DNA from: Longimicrobium sp.
GTDB taxonomy: Bacteria; Gemmatimonadota; Gemmatimonadetes; Longimicrobiales; Longimicrobiaceae
Direction: 5' to 3'
Length of the DNA: 60,646 bases
Assembly (NCBI GenBank): GCA_036389135.1
Contig: DASVQP010000055.1
Location: 1-60,646, forward strand
Part shown: piece by piece, positions 47,130 to 55,939 of the stretch
How positions within the stretch are numbered: the first letter of the stretch is position 1
Layout of the letters: every line of letters starts with the position of its first letter
Made by a program: the position numbers and the translations under genes
The notes under the pieces: model-generated
What the model was told of the DNA's origin: nothing
The model's database searches: none
Seen by the model: the letters and a program-made list of their open reading frames with translations, nothing else

Positions 47130-49505
47130 ATGCAGACCCAGGTATCGCCGGAGCGGGAGACGGCGCGCGAAAAGGTCACCATCCCCGTGAGCGGGATGAC
47201 GTGCGCCGCGTGCTCCGGCCGCGTGCAGCGGGCGCTGGAGAAGCAGCCGGGGGTGCAGCAGGCCGCCGTCAATCTGATGCTCCGCAACGCGACGGTCGAC
47301 TTCGATCCCGCGTCGACTTCGGCGGACGCGCTGGTGGATGCGATCCGCGCCACCGGGTACGGTGCCGAGCTGGCGCATCCGGATCGCTCTGCTTTCGACG
47401 AGCAGGAGGCGCAGGACCGCGCGCACGACGAGGAGTTCCGCAATCTGCGGGTGAAGGCCGGCGTCAGCTTCGCCGTCGCCGTGATCGCGATGATCGTTTC
47501 CATGCCGCTGATGGCGGTGGGGGAGCACGGACATGGCGCCACCGTCGACCCATTCATGCGCTGGGCGATGCAGTGGCTGAGCCCGGCCCTGCGCTCCGCG
47601 CTGCCGTGGCTGTACGCGATCCCGCGCGCGGCGCTGGCGTGGGGGCTGCTCGTGGCGACGCTGGGCGTGATGGCGTGGGCGGGCCGGCACTTCTACACGC
47701 GCGCCTGGGCCGCCTTCCGCCACCACTCCGCGGACATGAACACGCTCGTGGCGGTGGGGACGGGCGCGGCGTTCGTGTACTCGGTGGCCGCGACGGTCGC
47801 GCCCGGCTTCTTCCTGCGCCGCGGCGTGCAGCCGGACGTGTACTACGAGGCGGTGGTGTTCATCATCGCCCTGATCCTGGCCGGCAACGCGATGGAGGCC
47901 CGTGCCAAGCGCCAGACCTCCGCCGCCCTGCGCGCCCTCGCCGAGCTCCAGCCGAAGACCGCGCGCGTCCTGCGCGGCGACGCGGAGATCGACGTCCCCG
48001 TGGAGGAAGTGCGGCACGGCGACGCGGTGGTGGTGCGGCCCGGCGAGCGCATCCCCGTGGACGGCGAGGTCGTGTCCGGATCGAGCGCGGTGGACGAGTC
48101 CATGCTCACCGGCGAGTCGATGCCGGTGCAAAAGGGGGCGGGCGACCGGGTGATCGGCGGCACCATCAACCGCACGGGCGCCTTCCAGTACCGCGCAACC
48201 ACCCTGGGCGCGGAGAGCGTGCTGGCGCGCATCGTCAAGCTGATGCGCGACGCGCAGGGCTCGCGCGCGCCCATCCAGCGCCTGGCCGACCGCATCAGCG
48301 CCGTCTTCGTCCCGATCGTCCTCTCCATCGCCATCGCCACCTTTGTAGCGTGGTTCGTGATCGCGGACCAGGCGCCGGGGGTGCGCGCATTCGCGGCGGC
48401 GGTGGCGGTGCTGATCATCGCCTGCCCCTGCGCCATGGGGCTCGCCGTGCCCACCGCGGTGATGGTGAGCACGGGCAAGGGCGCCGAGTACGGCGTGCTG
48501 ATCAAGGGCGGCGAGGCGCTCCAGCGCGCCGGGGACCTGACCACCGTCGTGCTGGACAAGACGGGCACCGTAACCGAAGGGCGCCCCACCGTCACCGAGC
48601 TGGCGCTGGCGCAGGGCGGTGAGGTGGCGTCGGAGGACGAGCTCCTCCGCCTGGTCGCAGCGCTGGAGACGCGTTCCGAGCACCCGCTGGCCGACGCCAT
48701 CGTGACGCGCGCAAAGGATGCGGGGCTCGCGCTGCCGGCGCCCGATGCATTCGAATCGGTGACGGGGCGCGGCGCGGTCGGGGTGGTGGAGGGGAGGGCG
48801 GTCGCGGTGGGGAACGCGCTGCTGATGTCCGACTACGCCATCGTCATCGGCCCGCTCCAGGGCGACGCGGCGCGGCTCGCCGCCGAGGGGAAGACGCCGA
48901 TGTTCGTGGCGGTCGATGGACGGCTGGCGGGGCTCGTGGCGGTATCCGATCCCATCAAGGAAAGCTCGCGCGCGGCGGTGCGGCGGCTCCGCGCAATGGG
49001 GCTGGAGGTGGTGATGCTGACCGGCGACAACCGCCACACGGCCGAGGCGGTCGCGCGCGAGGCGGGGATCGACCGCGTGGTGGCCGAGGTGCTGCCGGAG
49101 GGGAAGGTGGCCGAGATCGAGCGGCTGCAGGGCGACGGCAGGGTGGTGGCGATGGTGGGCGATGGCATCAACGACGCGCCCGCGCTCGCCCGCGCGGACG
49201 TGGGGATCGCCATCGGCACCGGCACGGACATCGCCGCCGAGGCCGCGGACGTGGTGCTGATGCGCGGCGATCTGGACGGTGTCGCCGCCGCCATCCACCT
49301 CTCGCGGCGCACGATGCGAACGATGAAGCAGAACCTGTTCTGGGCCTTCATCTACAACGTCGTGGGGATCCCGGTCGCGGCGGGCGTGCTGTACCCCGCA
49401 TTCGGCCTCCTCCTCTCGCCGATCCTGGCGAGCGCCGCGATGGCGTTCAGCTCGGTGAGCGTGGTGGCGAACAGCCTGCGGTTGCGGCGGGTGAGGCTGG
49501 GGTGA
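47130..49505 (+). CDS. copA: Cu(I)-translocating P1B-type ATPase CopA
   Basis: 791 residues. One N-terminal HMA domain (CxxC at Cys25/Cys28, GMTCAACSG). Membrane helices flank the actuator domain (motif TGES in MLTGESMPV). The metal motif is CPC (432-434) in [13 protein letters not shown], phosphorylation DKTGT (Asp476) and hinge GDGINDAP (about 677). SEHPLA holds the P1B HP signature. The CPC site with downstream conserved Asn/Met helix identifies the copper/silver group. It exports Cu(I) from the cytoplasm. Near-contiguous with the cupredoxin gene (one base gap). Confidence 0.95.
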   Translation: MQTQVSPERETAREKVTIPVSGMTCAACSGRVQRALEKQPGVQQAAVNLMLRNATVDFDPASTSADALVDAIRATGYGAELAHPDRSAFDEQEAQDRAHDEEFRNLRVKAGVSFAVAVIAMIVSMPLMAVGEHGHGATVDPFMRWAMQWLSPALRSALPWLYAIPRAALAWGLLVATLGVMAWAGRHFYTRAWAAFRHHSADMNTLVAVGTGAAFVYSVAATVAPGFFLRRGVQPDVYYEAVVFIIALILAGNAMEARAKRQTSAALRALAELQPKTARVLRGDAEIDVPVEEVRHGDAVVVRPGERIPVDGEVVSGSSAVDESMLTGESMPVQKGAGDRVIGGTINRTGAFQYRATTLGAESVLARIVKLMRDAQGSRAPIQRLADRISAVFVPIVLSIAIATFVAWFVIADQAPGVRAFAAAVAVLIIACPCAMGLAVPTAVMVSTGKGAEYGVLIKGGEALQRAGDLTTVVLDKTGTVTEGRPTVTELALAQGGEVASEDELLRLVAALETRSEHPLADAIVTRAKDAGLALPAPDAFESVTGRGAVGVVEGRAVAVGNALLMSDYAIVIGPLQGDAARLAAEGKTPMFVAVDGRLAGLVAVSDPIKESSRAAVRRLRAMGLEVVMLTGDNRHTAEAVAREAGIDRVVAEVLPEGKVAEIERLQGDGRVVAMVGDGINDAPALARADVGIAIGTGTDIAAEAADVVLMRGDLDGVAAAIHLSRRTMRTMKQNLFWAFIYNVVGIPVAAGVLYPAFGLLLSPILASAAMAFSSVSVVANSLRLRRVRLG

Positions 49506-49535
49506 GCGGGGGTGCCGGGGGCCGGAGAGCACCGC

Positions 49536-49586
49536 GGGATGAACAGCACCGGGGGATGAACAGCACCGGGGGATGAACAGCACCGG
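49536..49586 (+). repeat. 17-bp tandem repeat, three copies
   Basis: Three exact copies of gggatgaacagcaccgg, running directly into a GGGGGATGAAGCCCCC palindrome (about 49587-49605) and a GACCGCTGAAGCGGTC stem (about 49619-49634). The unit looks like part of that palindrome family that slipped into tandem. In the gap between copA and csoR. Confidence 0.9.
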
Positions 49587-49789
49587 GGGATGAAGCCCCC
49601 GGCTGGAACCACGGGAAGACCGCTGAAGCGGTCTCGGGAGCCGCGGAGATCGAAGCCGCGACAGAGTAGGAAGGGTTGCGCAGATCCATGCCAACGCCCC
49701 TCCCCCAGGGTGTGTTGGGGGAGGGGCAGCGAGGAACGAGCGGGGAGGGGGCCTGCGATCTCCGCACAACAATGCAAAAAGGTTCCGAC
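49587..49789. repeat. Palindromic repeats between copA and csoR
   Basis: No gene. After the tandem array: the GGAACCACGGGAAG composite palindrome, then the CCCCTCCCCC hairpin repeat with tail agcgaggaacgagcgggg (49695-49753). These separate csoR from copA and could contain a second promoter or an attenuating hairpin. Confidence 0.75.
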
Positions 49790-50149
49790 ATGCCGGACAC
49801 GAACGACGCACCCGCCGCCTGCGCGTGCGGGGTGGCGCACGGGGAGGAGGGCGGGGAAAGGAGGGCGGTGGGGGTGGACGCCGGGATCAAGGAGCGCAAC
49901 CTCAAGCGGCTGCGGCGCATCGAGGGGCAGATCCGCGGGCTCCAGAAGATGGTGGAGGAGGACCGCTACTGCGCCGACGTCATGACGCAGATCTCGTCGG
50001 TGCACGAGGCGCTGCGCGGGGTGGGGCGCGAGCTGATGCGCAACCACCTCAAACACTGCGCCGCCGCCGCCATCACGGGCAGCGACGGCGCGGCGGCCGA
50101 TTCCATGTACGACGAGCTCGTGGACATGATGTACAAGCACGCCCGCTGA
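49790..50149 (+). CDS. csoR: CsoR copper-sensing repressor
   Basis: 119 residues from the ATG at 49790 (AAAGG seven bases upstream). All-helical DUF156 fold: KRLRRIEGQIRGLQKMVEEDRYCADVMTQISSVHEALRGVGRELMRNHLKHC. The metal ligands sit at Cys61, His86 and Cys90 with the C-x24-H-x3-C spacing of Cu(I) CsoR proteins rather than the His-rich pattern of RcnR. The N-terminus has extra residues with CAC and HGEE that could bind metal but are outside the family core. It should repress the copZ-copA operon via the palindrome at 46479-46495. Confidence 0.9.
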   Translation: MPDTNDAPAACACGVAHGEEGGERRAVGVDAGIKERNLKRLRRIEGQIRGLQKMVEEDRYCADVMTQISSVHEALRGVGRELMRNHLKHCAAAAITGSDGAAADSMYDELVDMMYKHAR

Positions 50150-52312
50150 TCACCCCGCGCGCGCCCTTCCGGGAAAGGCGTGGGCGCCGCGCTCGATCCA
50201 CCCGGCCGCCTCGGCCGCGGTGACCGGCTCCGAGAAGAGGTAGCCCTGCCCGTGCTCGCAGTCCAGCCGGCGCAGGGCACTCTGCTGTTCGGCGGTCTCC
50301 ACGCCTTCGGCCGTGACGCTGAGGCCCAGCGTGCGGGCCAGCGACACCACGCTGCGCACGATGGCGCGGTCGGACGCGGACTGGCCGACGCGCTGCACGA
50401 AGGAGCGGTCGATCTTGAGCACGTCGAAGGGGAGCTGCCGCAGGTACGAGAGCGACGAGTAGCCGGTGCCGAAGTCGTCCAGCGCCAGGCGCACGCCGCC
50501 CTCGCGCAGGGCGGTGAGTGTGGCGGCGGCGGCCTCGGCGTCTTCCACCATCGAAGTCTCCGTGACCTCCACCATGAGCCGCCCCGAGCCCACGCCGAAC
50601 TCGCGCAGCACCGCGCGCGTGTGCTCCGCCACGTCCGGGCGCACCACGTGGCGGCCCGAGAAGTTGACGCTCAGCGAGACGGGGAGGGCCACCGGGTAGA
50701 GCGACGTCCACTCGCGAAGCTGGCGGGCGGCGGCGCGCAGGACCCAGCGGTCGATGTCCACGATCAGGTCGCTCCGCTCGGCGACGGGCAGGAACGCCTG
50801 CGGGCCCAGCAGCCCCCGCTGCGGGTGGTTCCAGCGGACCAGCGCCTCGAAGCCGGACAGCCGCCCGTCCCGCAGGGAGATGATGGGCTGGAAGCGGAGC
50901 GCGAGCTCGTCGTGGTCCAGCGCGCGGCGCAGGTCCGACTCCATGGCGCCGACGGCGGAATCGTGCGTGCGCAGGGCCGCATCGCCCGCGCCGTAATGGC
51001 CGGGGCCCAGCGCCTTCGCCCGGTACATGGCCCGGTCGGCGCTGGCCAGGAGGTCCTCCGGCTCCTCGCACTCGGAGCTGAGGGCGATGCCGATGGTTGC
51101 GGAGGGGTGGATCTGCACCGAGCCCGCGGTGGCGGCGGCGGCAAGGGTGCGCTGGATGCGGTGCACCACGGGCACCACCTCCGCCTCGCGCCCGGTGCCG
51201 CGCACCAGGACCGCGAACTCGTCGCCGCCCACGCGGCCCACGATGTCGGTGGGGCGCACGCACGCCAGCAGCCGCTGGCCGATGGTGGAGAGGAGCGCGT
51301 CGCCGGCGGCGTGGCCGTGGCGGTCGTTCACGGCCTTGAAGCGGTCCAGGTCGATGAAGAGCAGGGTGAACTCGTCCCCCGTCCCCCTCTCGCGCGCGGC
51401 GCAGGCCAGCCGCAGCCGATGCAAAAAGGCCGCGCGGTCCAGCGTGCCGGTGAGCGCGTCCCGGCTTCCGGCGACGGTTTCCTCCGCGTCTTCCGCGGCG
51501 TGCGCGGTCAGGTCCTCGCACCAGGTGACCAGGCCCACGGGGCGCGCCGCTTCGTCCACGATGGGGTCGGAGCAGAGGCGGACGGGGAACTGCGTGCCGT
51601 CGCTGCGCACGTTGGTGCGCTCGCGCGTCCAGCGGTGCGTGCGGGGCGCGGGGAGGCCGCCGTCCGAGCTCCACAGCTCCGGCGGCGCCAGCGAGCGCGC
51701 CTCCCGCCCGTAGAGATCCTCCACTTTGTAGCCGTGCATGCGCGCTTCGGCCGGGTTGGCGTAGACGATGCGCCCCCGCTCGTCCGCAATGGTGACGCCC
51801 ACCTGCGCCGTCCGCAGCGCCCCCTCCAGCAGCCTCACGCGGTGCTCGGCGCGCCTGCGTGCGGCGGCTTCTTCCTCGCGCGCCGTTTCGGCCGCGGCCG
51901 CCTCCGCCATGCACACCAGCGCGATCCTCTCCGGCACCGACCATCCCGTGCCGCCGAGCGCGATCAGGCAGCCGAGCGGCTCTTCCGGATCACAGCACAC
52001 CGGCACCAGCGCGACGGTGGCGGCGGAGCCCGGCTCCGCGCGGGGAAGCGGGACGTAGCGCGCCGCGTCGGTCGCGAGCACCTCGTTGGCCAGCGGCCGC
52101 AGCTCGCCCAGCGCGCGGGTGAGGACGGCCTGCTCCGGTGCGTCCGGCACGCCGTGGAAGCCGATTTCGGCGTTCGCGGGCACGAAGACGGCCGCGGTCG
52201 CGCCTAGACGGCGGACAGCGCCCGATAGCAGGTCGCGGAGTGCGGGGGGAAAGGTATGCGGGCCGGGTGCGGCCAGATCGTCGCCGGTGGCGAACGTCGT
52301 CCGCGGGCTCAT
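50150..52312 (-). CDS. PAS-GGDEF-EAL cyclic-di-GMP protein
   Basis: 720 residues. A weak GAF-like N-terminus (about 30-150), PAS (about 165-280, VTIADERGRIVYANPAE), GGDEF (about 288-445) with intact GGDEF at 362-366 and the inhibitory I-site RPTD five residues before it, and EAL (about 460-705) with E489 in GFEALVRW, DDFGTGYSSL, KIDRSFV and AEGVE. Both catalytic sites look active, so it may make or break c-di-GMP depending on the PAS signal. Soluble. Convergent with csoR, with no bases between the stops. Confidence 0.9.
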   Translation of the reverse strand: MSPRTTFATGDDLAAPGPHTFPPALRDLLSGAVRRLGATAAVFVPANAEIGFHGVPDAPEQAVLTRALGELRPLANEVLATDAARYVPLPRAEPGSAATVALVPVCCDPEEPLGCLIALGGTGWSVPERIALVCMAEAAAAETAREEEAAARRRAEHRVRLLEGALRTAQVGVTIADERGRIVYANPAEARMHGYKVEDLYGREARSLAPPELWSSDGGLPAPRTHRWTRERTNVRSDGTQFPVRLCSDPIVDEAARPVGLVTWCEDLTAHAAEDAEETVAGSRDALTGTLDRAAFLHRLRLACAARERGTGDEFTLLFIDLDRFKAVNDRHGHAAGDALLSTIGQRLLACVRPTDIVGRVGGDEFAVLVRGTGREAEVVPVVHRIQRTLAAAATAGSVQIHPSATIGIALSSECEEPEDLLASADRAMYRAKALGPGHYGAGDAALRTHDSAVGAMESDLRRALDHDELALRFQPIISLRDGRLSGFEALVRWNHPQRGLLGPQAFLPVAERSDLIVDIDRWVLRAAARQLREWTSLYPVALPVSLSVNFSGRHVVRPDVAEHTRAVLREFGVGSGRLMVEVTETSMVEDAEAAAATLTALREGGVRLALDDFGTGYSSLSYLRQLPFDVLKIDRSFVQRVGQSASDRAIVRSVVSLARTLGLSVTAEGVETAEQQSALRRLDCEHGQGYLFSEPVTAAEAAGWIERGAHAFPGRARAG

Positions 52313-52891
52313 CGGACGGCCCCGGGCCAGGGGGAGCGTGCCGCGCGCGCGGGCGGCCTGGCCGGGGAGAGGGAGCGCGTACCGCTGGTGCGCATCTTCG
52401 TGACCTGTTCGGCGGCTCGACTGGCGTGGCCGCTTCCCTTGGAGCGGCGGTAGCCTCGTAGCTTTGCGTCGCCGGCTTTCGCCGGGTTTGCCGTTTGTCG
52501 TAGGCGCCCGGGCGCGCTGCTTCCCGGGCCGGACATGCGTTTACCGCAACATGAGTCAGGATGCGCGACCGCGCAAGCGTGTTCGCCGACCACCCCTTCT
52601 TCTATGTGGACGGGCAAGGGGCATGCCCGGTCACATGGCTGGGCGGGACAGGGAAATGCCGGGCGGAATGGTGGGGGGACCGGCGGTTGAAACCGCTGCA
52701 ACGACGGCGGGAAACCTGCCTTCGCAGGTGGTGGGGGCGGGATTGGTGTGGGGTGGTAGCGACAGCCCGGCGGCTGGAACCACGGGAAGCCGGCTGAAGC
52801 CGGCTCGAGAACCGCGGCATCGGACCCGGAGCCCGCGAAGGCGGGCTTCGCGTGTTTCCAGCGGCGAATTTGTCCGCGCCCGGAAAAGTTT
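52313..52891. repeat. Gene-free stretch with inverted palindromic repeats
   Basis: No gene is supported. 52313-52670 is largely unique sequence holding the GGDEF-EAL promoter; I found no confident core elements. 52680-52732 is the inverse of the unit at 34029-34080 (CCGGCGGTTGAAACCGC..., GCGGGAAACCTGCCTTCGCAGG). 52757-52806 is a GGCTGGAACCACGGGAAG / GCCGGCTGAAGCCGGC composite, followed by GCGAAGGCGGGCTTCGC (about 52835-52851). Confidence 0.75.
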
Positions 52892-53236
52892 TCAGGTCGT
52901 GCGGTACAGGCGGAACTCCGGGATGATCTCGCCATCGGCGCCGATGGCGACGGGGCGGTCGCCGGTTCCGGGGGCGGCGCTCCAGCGGAGCGTGTCCCCC
53001 TCGGCGTCCAGGAGCTCCAGGTAGCGCTCGATGCCGGCGCGGGTGGTGTCCGCGTGGAGGTAGAAGCGGTTCCCCAGGTGCTTCACCCAGACCCAGTCGT
53101 CGCCGTCGTAGAGGTCCTCGTCGCTGGTGGAGGTCTCGCGGATCACCTCGCCGTCCGAGGCATCCGCGTGCCAGGCGCGCAGGGCGCCGTGGAACTCGTC
53201 GCGCGGGATCGCCGACCTGCGCGGGACGTGCTCCAT
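52892..53236 (-). CDS. Hypothetical protein, soluble
   Basis: 114 residues from the ATG at 53236, with a G-run upstream. A helix (RDEFHGALRAWHADASDGEVIRE), then strands rich in Asp and aromatics (DDWVWVKHLGNRFYLHAD), and a second helix (IERYLELLDAEGD). No family recognised. A longer frame to 53536 extends upstream but is Arg/Pro-rich repeat DNA. No operon partner. Confidence 0.5.
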   Translation of the reverse strand: MEHVPRRSAIPRDEFHGALRAWHADASDGEVIRETSTSDEDLYDGDDWVWVKHLGNRFYLHADTTRAGIERYLELLDAEGDTLRWSAAPGTGDRPVAIGADGEIIPEFRLYRTT

Positions 53237-53693
53237 CCCCCCCGAGTAACGCCCCCTCACGGGTGCCGCGCCTCCCGCCAACGCTCCGGCACCCCGTGCG
53301 AATCGGCGTGCGACGCGCGGATCCGCGACGCGCCGGCGGGTGGGCGCGCGGCGGCTAAAGGTGCGTCGGCAAGAAGGTTGGGGCGGAGCTTCATGGGATG
53401 CGGCGATGTAGTGCTTTCCGGTCACGTCTCGTTGGGCGTGCGGGAAGCTAGCGTGCGGAGCGCCGTGGTGCCAGAACGTGCGGGGGATTCGCGCGGGGTG
53501 GACGGGGGAGGCGGGCAACGGTGCAGGGTCGGGCACGGGCGGCCACGCGGGGCCGCCCCTGCAGGTGGCGGTGCGAAAGGCAGGGGATCGAGGTGGGGGC
53601 GGGGGCGGGCAGACACGTGGGTCTGCCCGTACGGGATCCGTGCGTTGGACGGGGGTCGAGGAAGGGCAAGGGTGGGCGCGATGAATCGCGCCC
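53237..53693. repeat. Palindromic repeats past the AI-2E transporter gene
   Basis: No gene. A GGGCGGCC...GGCCGCCCC palindrome (about 53533-53560), a GGGCAGACACGTGGGTCTGCCC palindrome (about 53608-53630), and a GCGCGAT-family copy (53674-53697) that overlaps the 3' end of the transporter gene and supplies its TAG stop. 53237-53520 shows nothing recognisable. Confidence 0.75.
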
Positions 53694-54815
53694 CTACTCG
53701 TTCACCACCGGGGCGATGCGGTCGCGGTCGGTGTCGAGGGCGCGCTCCACCCAGAGCACCTGCACGAGGGTCCAGACCAGGAGGACGAGCGGGAGGGCAA
53801 GGAGGAGGCCCAGGAAGCCGAACATCCCGCCAAAGAGCACCAGGGCGAAGAGGGTGATGAAGGGGTGGATCTCGGCGCTCTGCTTCATGGCGAAGGGGGT
53901 GATGACGTACCCTTCGATCTGCTGGATGGCGAGCGCGGCGAGGGCCGTCCATCCGCCTTTGCCGGGGTCGTCCATGAAGGCGACCATGGTGGCCGTGCCC
54001 CCGCCGATCCAAGGCCCGACCAGCGGGATGAACTCCAGCGTGCCGTTCAGGACGCCCAGCAGGAGCGCGTTGGGGACGCCGATCAGCGAGTACAGGATGA
54101 CGCTGAGGATGCCCACGCACAGCATGGCGAGCGCAGTCCCGCGCAGCCACCCCACCAGCCGCTCGCCCAGGAGCTGAAAGACGCGGTACACGGCCGGCCG
54201 CTGGTCCGCGCGTACGAGGCGCAGCACCGGGCTCATCAGGTTCTCGTTGGGGTTCGCCAGCGCGAAGAGGGCGCCAAAGAACACCACGATGGGGATGAAC
54301 AGCGCCTCCAGGAAGCTCATCGCGTTCCCCACCGCGTTGGCGTTCCCCACGGCGCCGGGCTTGGCGATCTCGGCGGGGCGGGGGATGCGGATGGGGGCGC
54401 CGGTCTGCTGCCGGAGCCACACCTCCCACTCCTTGATCTGCTGCTCCAGCCCCGGCCCGCGCCCCACCATGTCCTTGAGCTGCCCCACCAGCACGGGAAG
54501 CCCAAAGGTCAGCAGCGCCGCCACTCCGCCAATCACCAGCACCCCCACCAGCGCCGCCAGCCACTTCCGCTCCAGCGGCAGCCGCCGCCCCAGCGCGTTG
54601 AGCCCCACGGCCACGATCGCCGCCGCGTAGATCATCAAGAAGACCTGCGCGATGGTGTCGAAGAAGCGGAAGAGGATCGCGAGCCCGAACGCGAGCGCGA
54701 CAGCCTTGTAGATGTGCTCCGGCTGGATCCCCGCGGGCCGCGGGCCGGGGGGCTGCGTGGTCACAGCGTCCGCGGAGATGGTGGACTGCGCGGCGGGAGT
54801 TGGTTGGTCTGGCAT
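53694..54815 (-). CDS. AI-2E family transporter (TqsA/YdiK-like)
   Basis: 373 residues. Eight or so membrane segments: two near 38-75, one near 88-110, then a loop, 165-190, 215-260 and 270-350. The family pattern is visible in FIPLVGPWIGGGTATMVAF and LALPLVLLVWTLV. Members include TqsA (autoinducer-2 export) and Na+/H+ antiporter-like proteins, so the solute here is open. The stop codon TAG (53696-53694) lies inside a GCGCGAT-family palindrome; without the repeat the C-terminus would differ. Confidence 0.85.
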   Translation of the reverse strand: MPDQPTPAAQSTISADAVTTQPPGPRPAGIQPEHIYKAVALAFGLAILFRFFDTIAQVFLMIYAAAIVAVGLNALGRRLPLERKWLAALVGVLVIGGVAALLTFGLPVLVGQLKDMVGRGPGLEQQIKEWEVWLRQQTGAPIRIPRPAEIAKPGAVGNANAVGNAMSFLEALFIPIVVFFGALFALANPNENLMSPVLRLVRADQRPAVYRVFQLLGERLVGWLRGTALAMLCVGILSVILYSLIGVPNALLLGVLNGTLEFIPLVGPWIGGGTATMVAFMDDPGKGGWTALAALAIQQIEGYVITPFAMKQSAEIHPFITLFALVLFGGMFGFLGLLLALPLVLLVWTLVQVLWVERALDTDRDRIAPVVNE

Positions 54816-54854
54816 GGGTGGCGTGCGGTAGTGGGGAGAAAACCAACAGCGGCT

Positions 54855-54938
54855 TCACACAGAGACACGAAGGAAACGGAAAGAACGGCAGGAGGGCTTC
54901 TCTGTGCCTTTTCCGTTCTCTCCGCAGCCTCTGTGTGA
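54855..54938. mobile_element. 84-bp fold-back element, CTCTGTGTGAG family
   Basis: Bounded by perfect inverted repeats TCACACAGAG (54855-54864) and CTCTGTGTGA (54929-54938), with further complementary stretches inside (ggaaacgg and its partner ccgtt). This looks like the complete form of the family found in partial form at 3936, 12962, 14126 and 36238. No coding capacity. Confidence 0.7.
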
Positions 54939-54969
54939 GACCCGCCGGGCCTGAGGACGCACGAAGAAG

Positions 54970-54998
54970 AAGGGGCGGCCTCGCAGCCGCCCCTTCCG
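54970..54998 (-). terminator. Hairpin after the acidic hypothetical gene
   Basis: The stem aaggggcggc / gccgcccctt with a six-base loop lies just past the stop of the minus-strand gene at 55001. On the minus strand it is followed by cttcttcg, a weak T-run. Confidence 0.6.
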
Positions 54999-55000
54999 TC

Positions 55001-55351
55001 CTACTCCTCTTCCTCGTCGTCGTCGCCGTGCTCGTAGCCGGCGGATTCCTCGGCGAGGAGCTCCATCAGCTGCGAGCCCCAGGCACTCTCCAGCAGGCGG
55101 CGCACCTTGGGGAAGCGGTCGGTGACCTCCGCCATCTCCGGGGTGACGAACATCTCGATCACGTCGCCGCGCTTGTAGGTCCCCGGCTCCGCCTCTTCGA
55201 GGAAGGCCTTCAGCTCCTCGATCAGGTCGCGGAGGTCGCTCAGCAGCTCGCCGGGGAAGTGCCCCTCGTCCAGCGCGACCGCCGACTCCGTCCAGTCGTG
55301 CACCTGCGATACCAGCGCGTCGAAGCGCGCATCCGCCTTCGGATCAGCCAT
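55001..55351 (-). CDS. Small acidic hypothetical protein
   Basis: 116 residues from the ATG at 55351; GGAG nine bases upstream. Helical, with an amphipathic C-terminal part and a strongly acidic end (GDDDEEEE). No membrane segment and no family match. The pattern LSDLRDLIEELKAFLEEAEPG resembles helical regulatory or adaptor proteins. A hairpin follows. Probably a real gene because of its ribosome site, hairpin and balanced composition. Confidence 0.55.
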   Translation of the reverse strand: MADPKADARFDALVSQVHDWTESAVALDEGHFPGELLSDLRDLIEELKAFLEEAEPGTYKRGDVIEMFVTPEMAEVTDRFPKVRRLLESAWGSQLMELLAEESAGYEHGDDDEEEE

Positions 55352-55640
55352 TATGCGGTTCTCCTCACCCTTGATCTCGGCCAGTACACTACCATCCCAC
55401 GGGCGACACACCCTATCGACCGCGCGCACGCGGGTCAAGTGCGGCGCCCCGGCGAGGTGTCCGTTTCTGGGACGCATTTTTCCCAGCGGCGGGCACGGGC
55501 CGGGCTCCCGGCGCCACACTCGGGCGCGCAAGTGCGTCAGGGGCAACGGGTTGCGGAGCGGGCGCACGGGGCACGGTCTTCGCCTTATGGGTGTTCGCCG
55601 CGAACGAAGCACATCATCAACTACGAGCCACCTCCGCGCC
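55352..55640. other. Divergent gap, nothing recognised
   Basis: Between the acidic hypothetical gene (minus) and the small membrane protein (plus). It must hold both promoters, but no confident -35/-10 pairs, palindromic repeats or tandem arrays were seen. Confidence 0.5.
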
Positions 55641-55874
55641 ATGCCTTCCATCGACCTCGCCACCGTACTCGTGCTCTGGATCACCGGAGCCGTGCTGATC
55701 TTTCCGCTGGCGGGGCTGGCGGCGCGCTTCGGGCTGGTTCCGGTGCTCCACGCCGTGGCGCGGGTACGCCGCCCCGGCGCGGACGACGAGGAGCTGGACG
55801 ACCGGCTGGCCGGGATGGAGGTGGAGCTGCGCGCCCTGACCGCCGCGGTGGAGCGCCTGAGCGCCACCCGCTGA
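55641..55874 (+). CDS. Small membrane protein with coiled-coil tail
   Basis: 77 residues: one membrane helix (ATVLVLWITGAVLIFPLAGLAARFG) followed by a charged coiled-coil-like tail (ADDEELDDRLAGMEVELRALTAAVERLS). It resembles small phage-shock/PspB-type or scaffold proteins only in outline. It lies 65 bases upstream of the membrane-fusion gene on the same strand and may be part of the same transcript. Confidence 0.55.
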   Translation: MPSIDLATVLVLWITGAVLIFPLAGLAARFGLVPVLHAVARVRRPGADDEELDDRLAGMEVELRALTAAVERLSATR

Positions 55875-55939
55875 ACCGAACGACATCATTCGGCTGCGCG
55901 CCCGCGCCCGCCGATCCATCATCTGCAGGAGTTGCGACC

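Noticed and set aside
52309-52935. A 208-codon minus-strand frame in the gap before the GGDEF-EAL gene
   Set aside because: It runs through palindromic repeats (strings such as VLEPASAGFPWFQP recur wherever that repeat is translated) and has no signal or domain.
53694-54815. Naming the AI-2E family gene tqsA and inferring quorum sensing
   Set aside because: The family includes proteins with other substrates, and no luxS or AI-2 receptor is present in the window.
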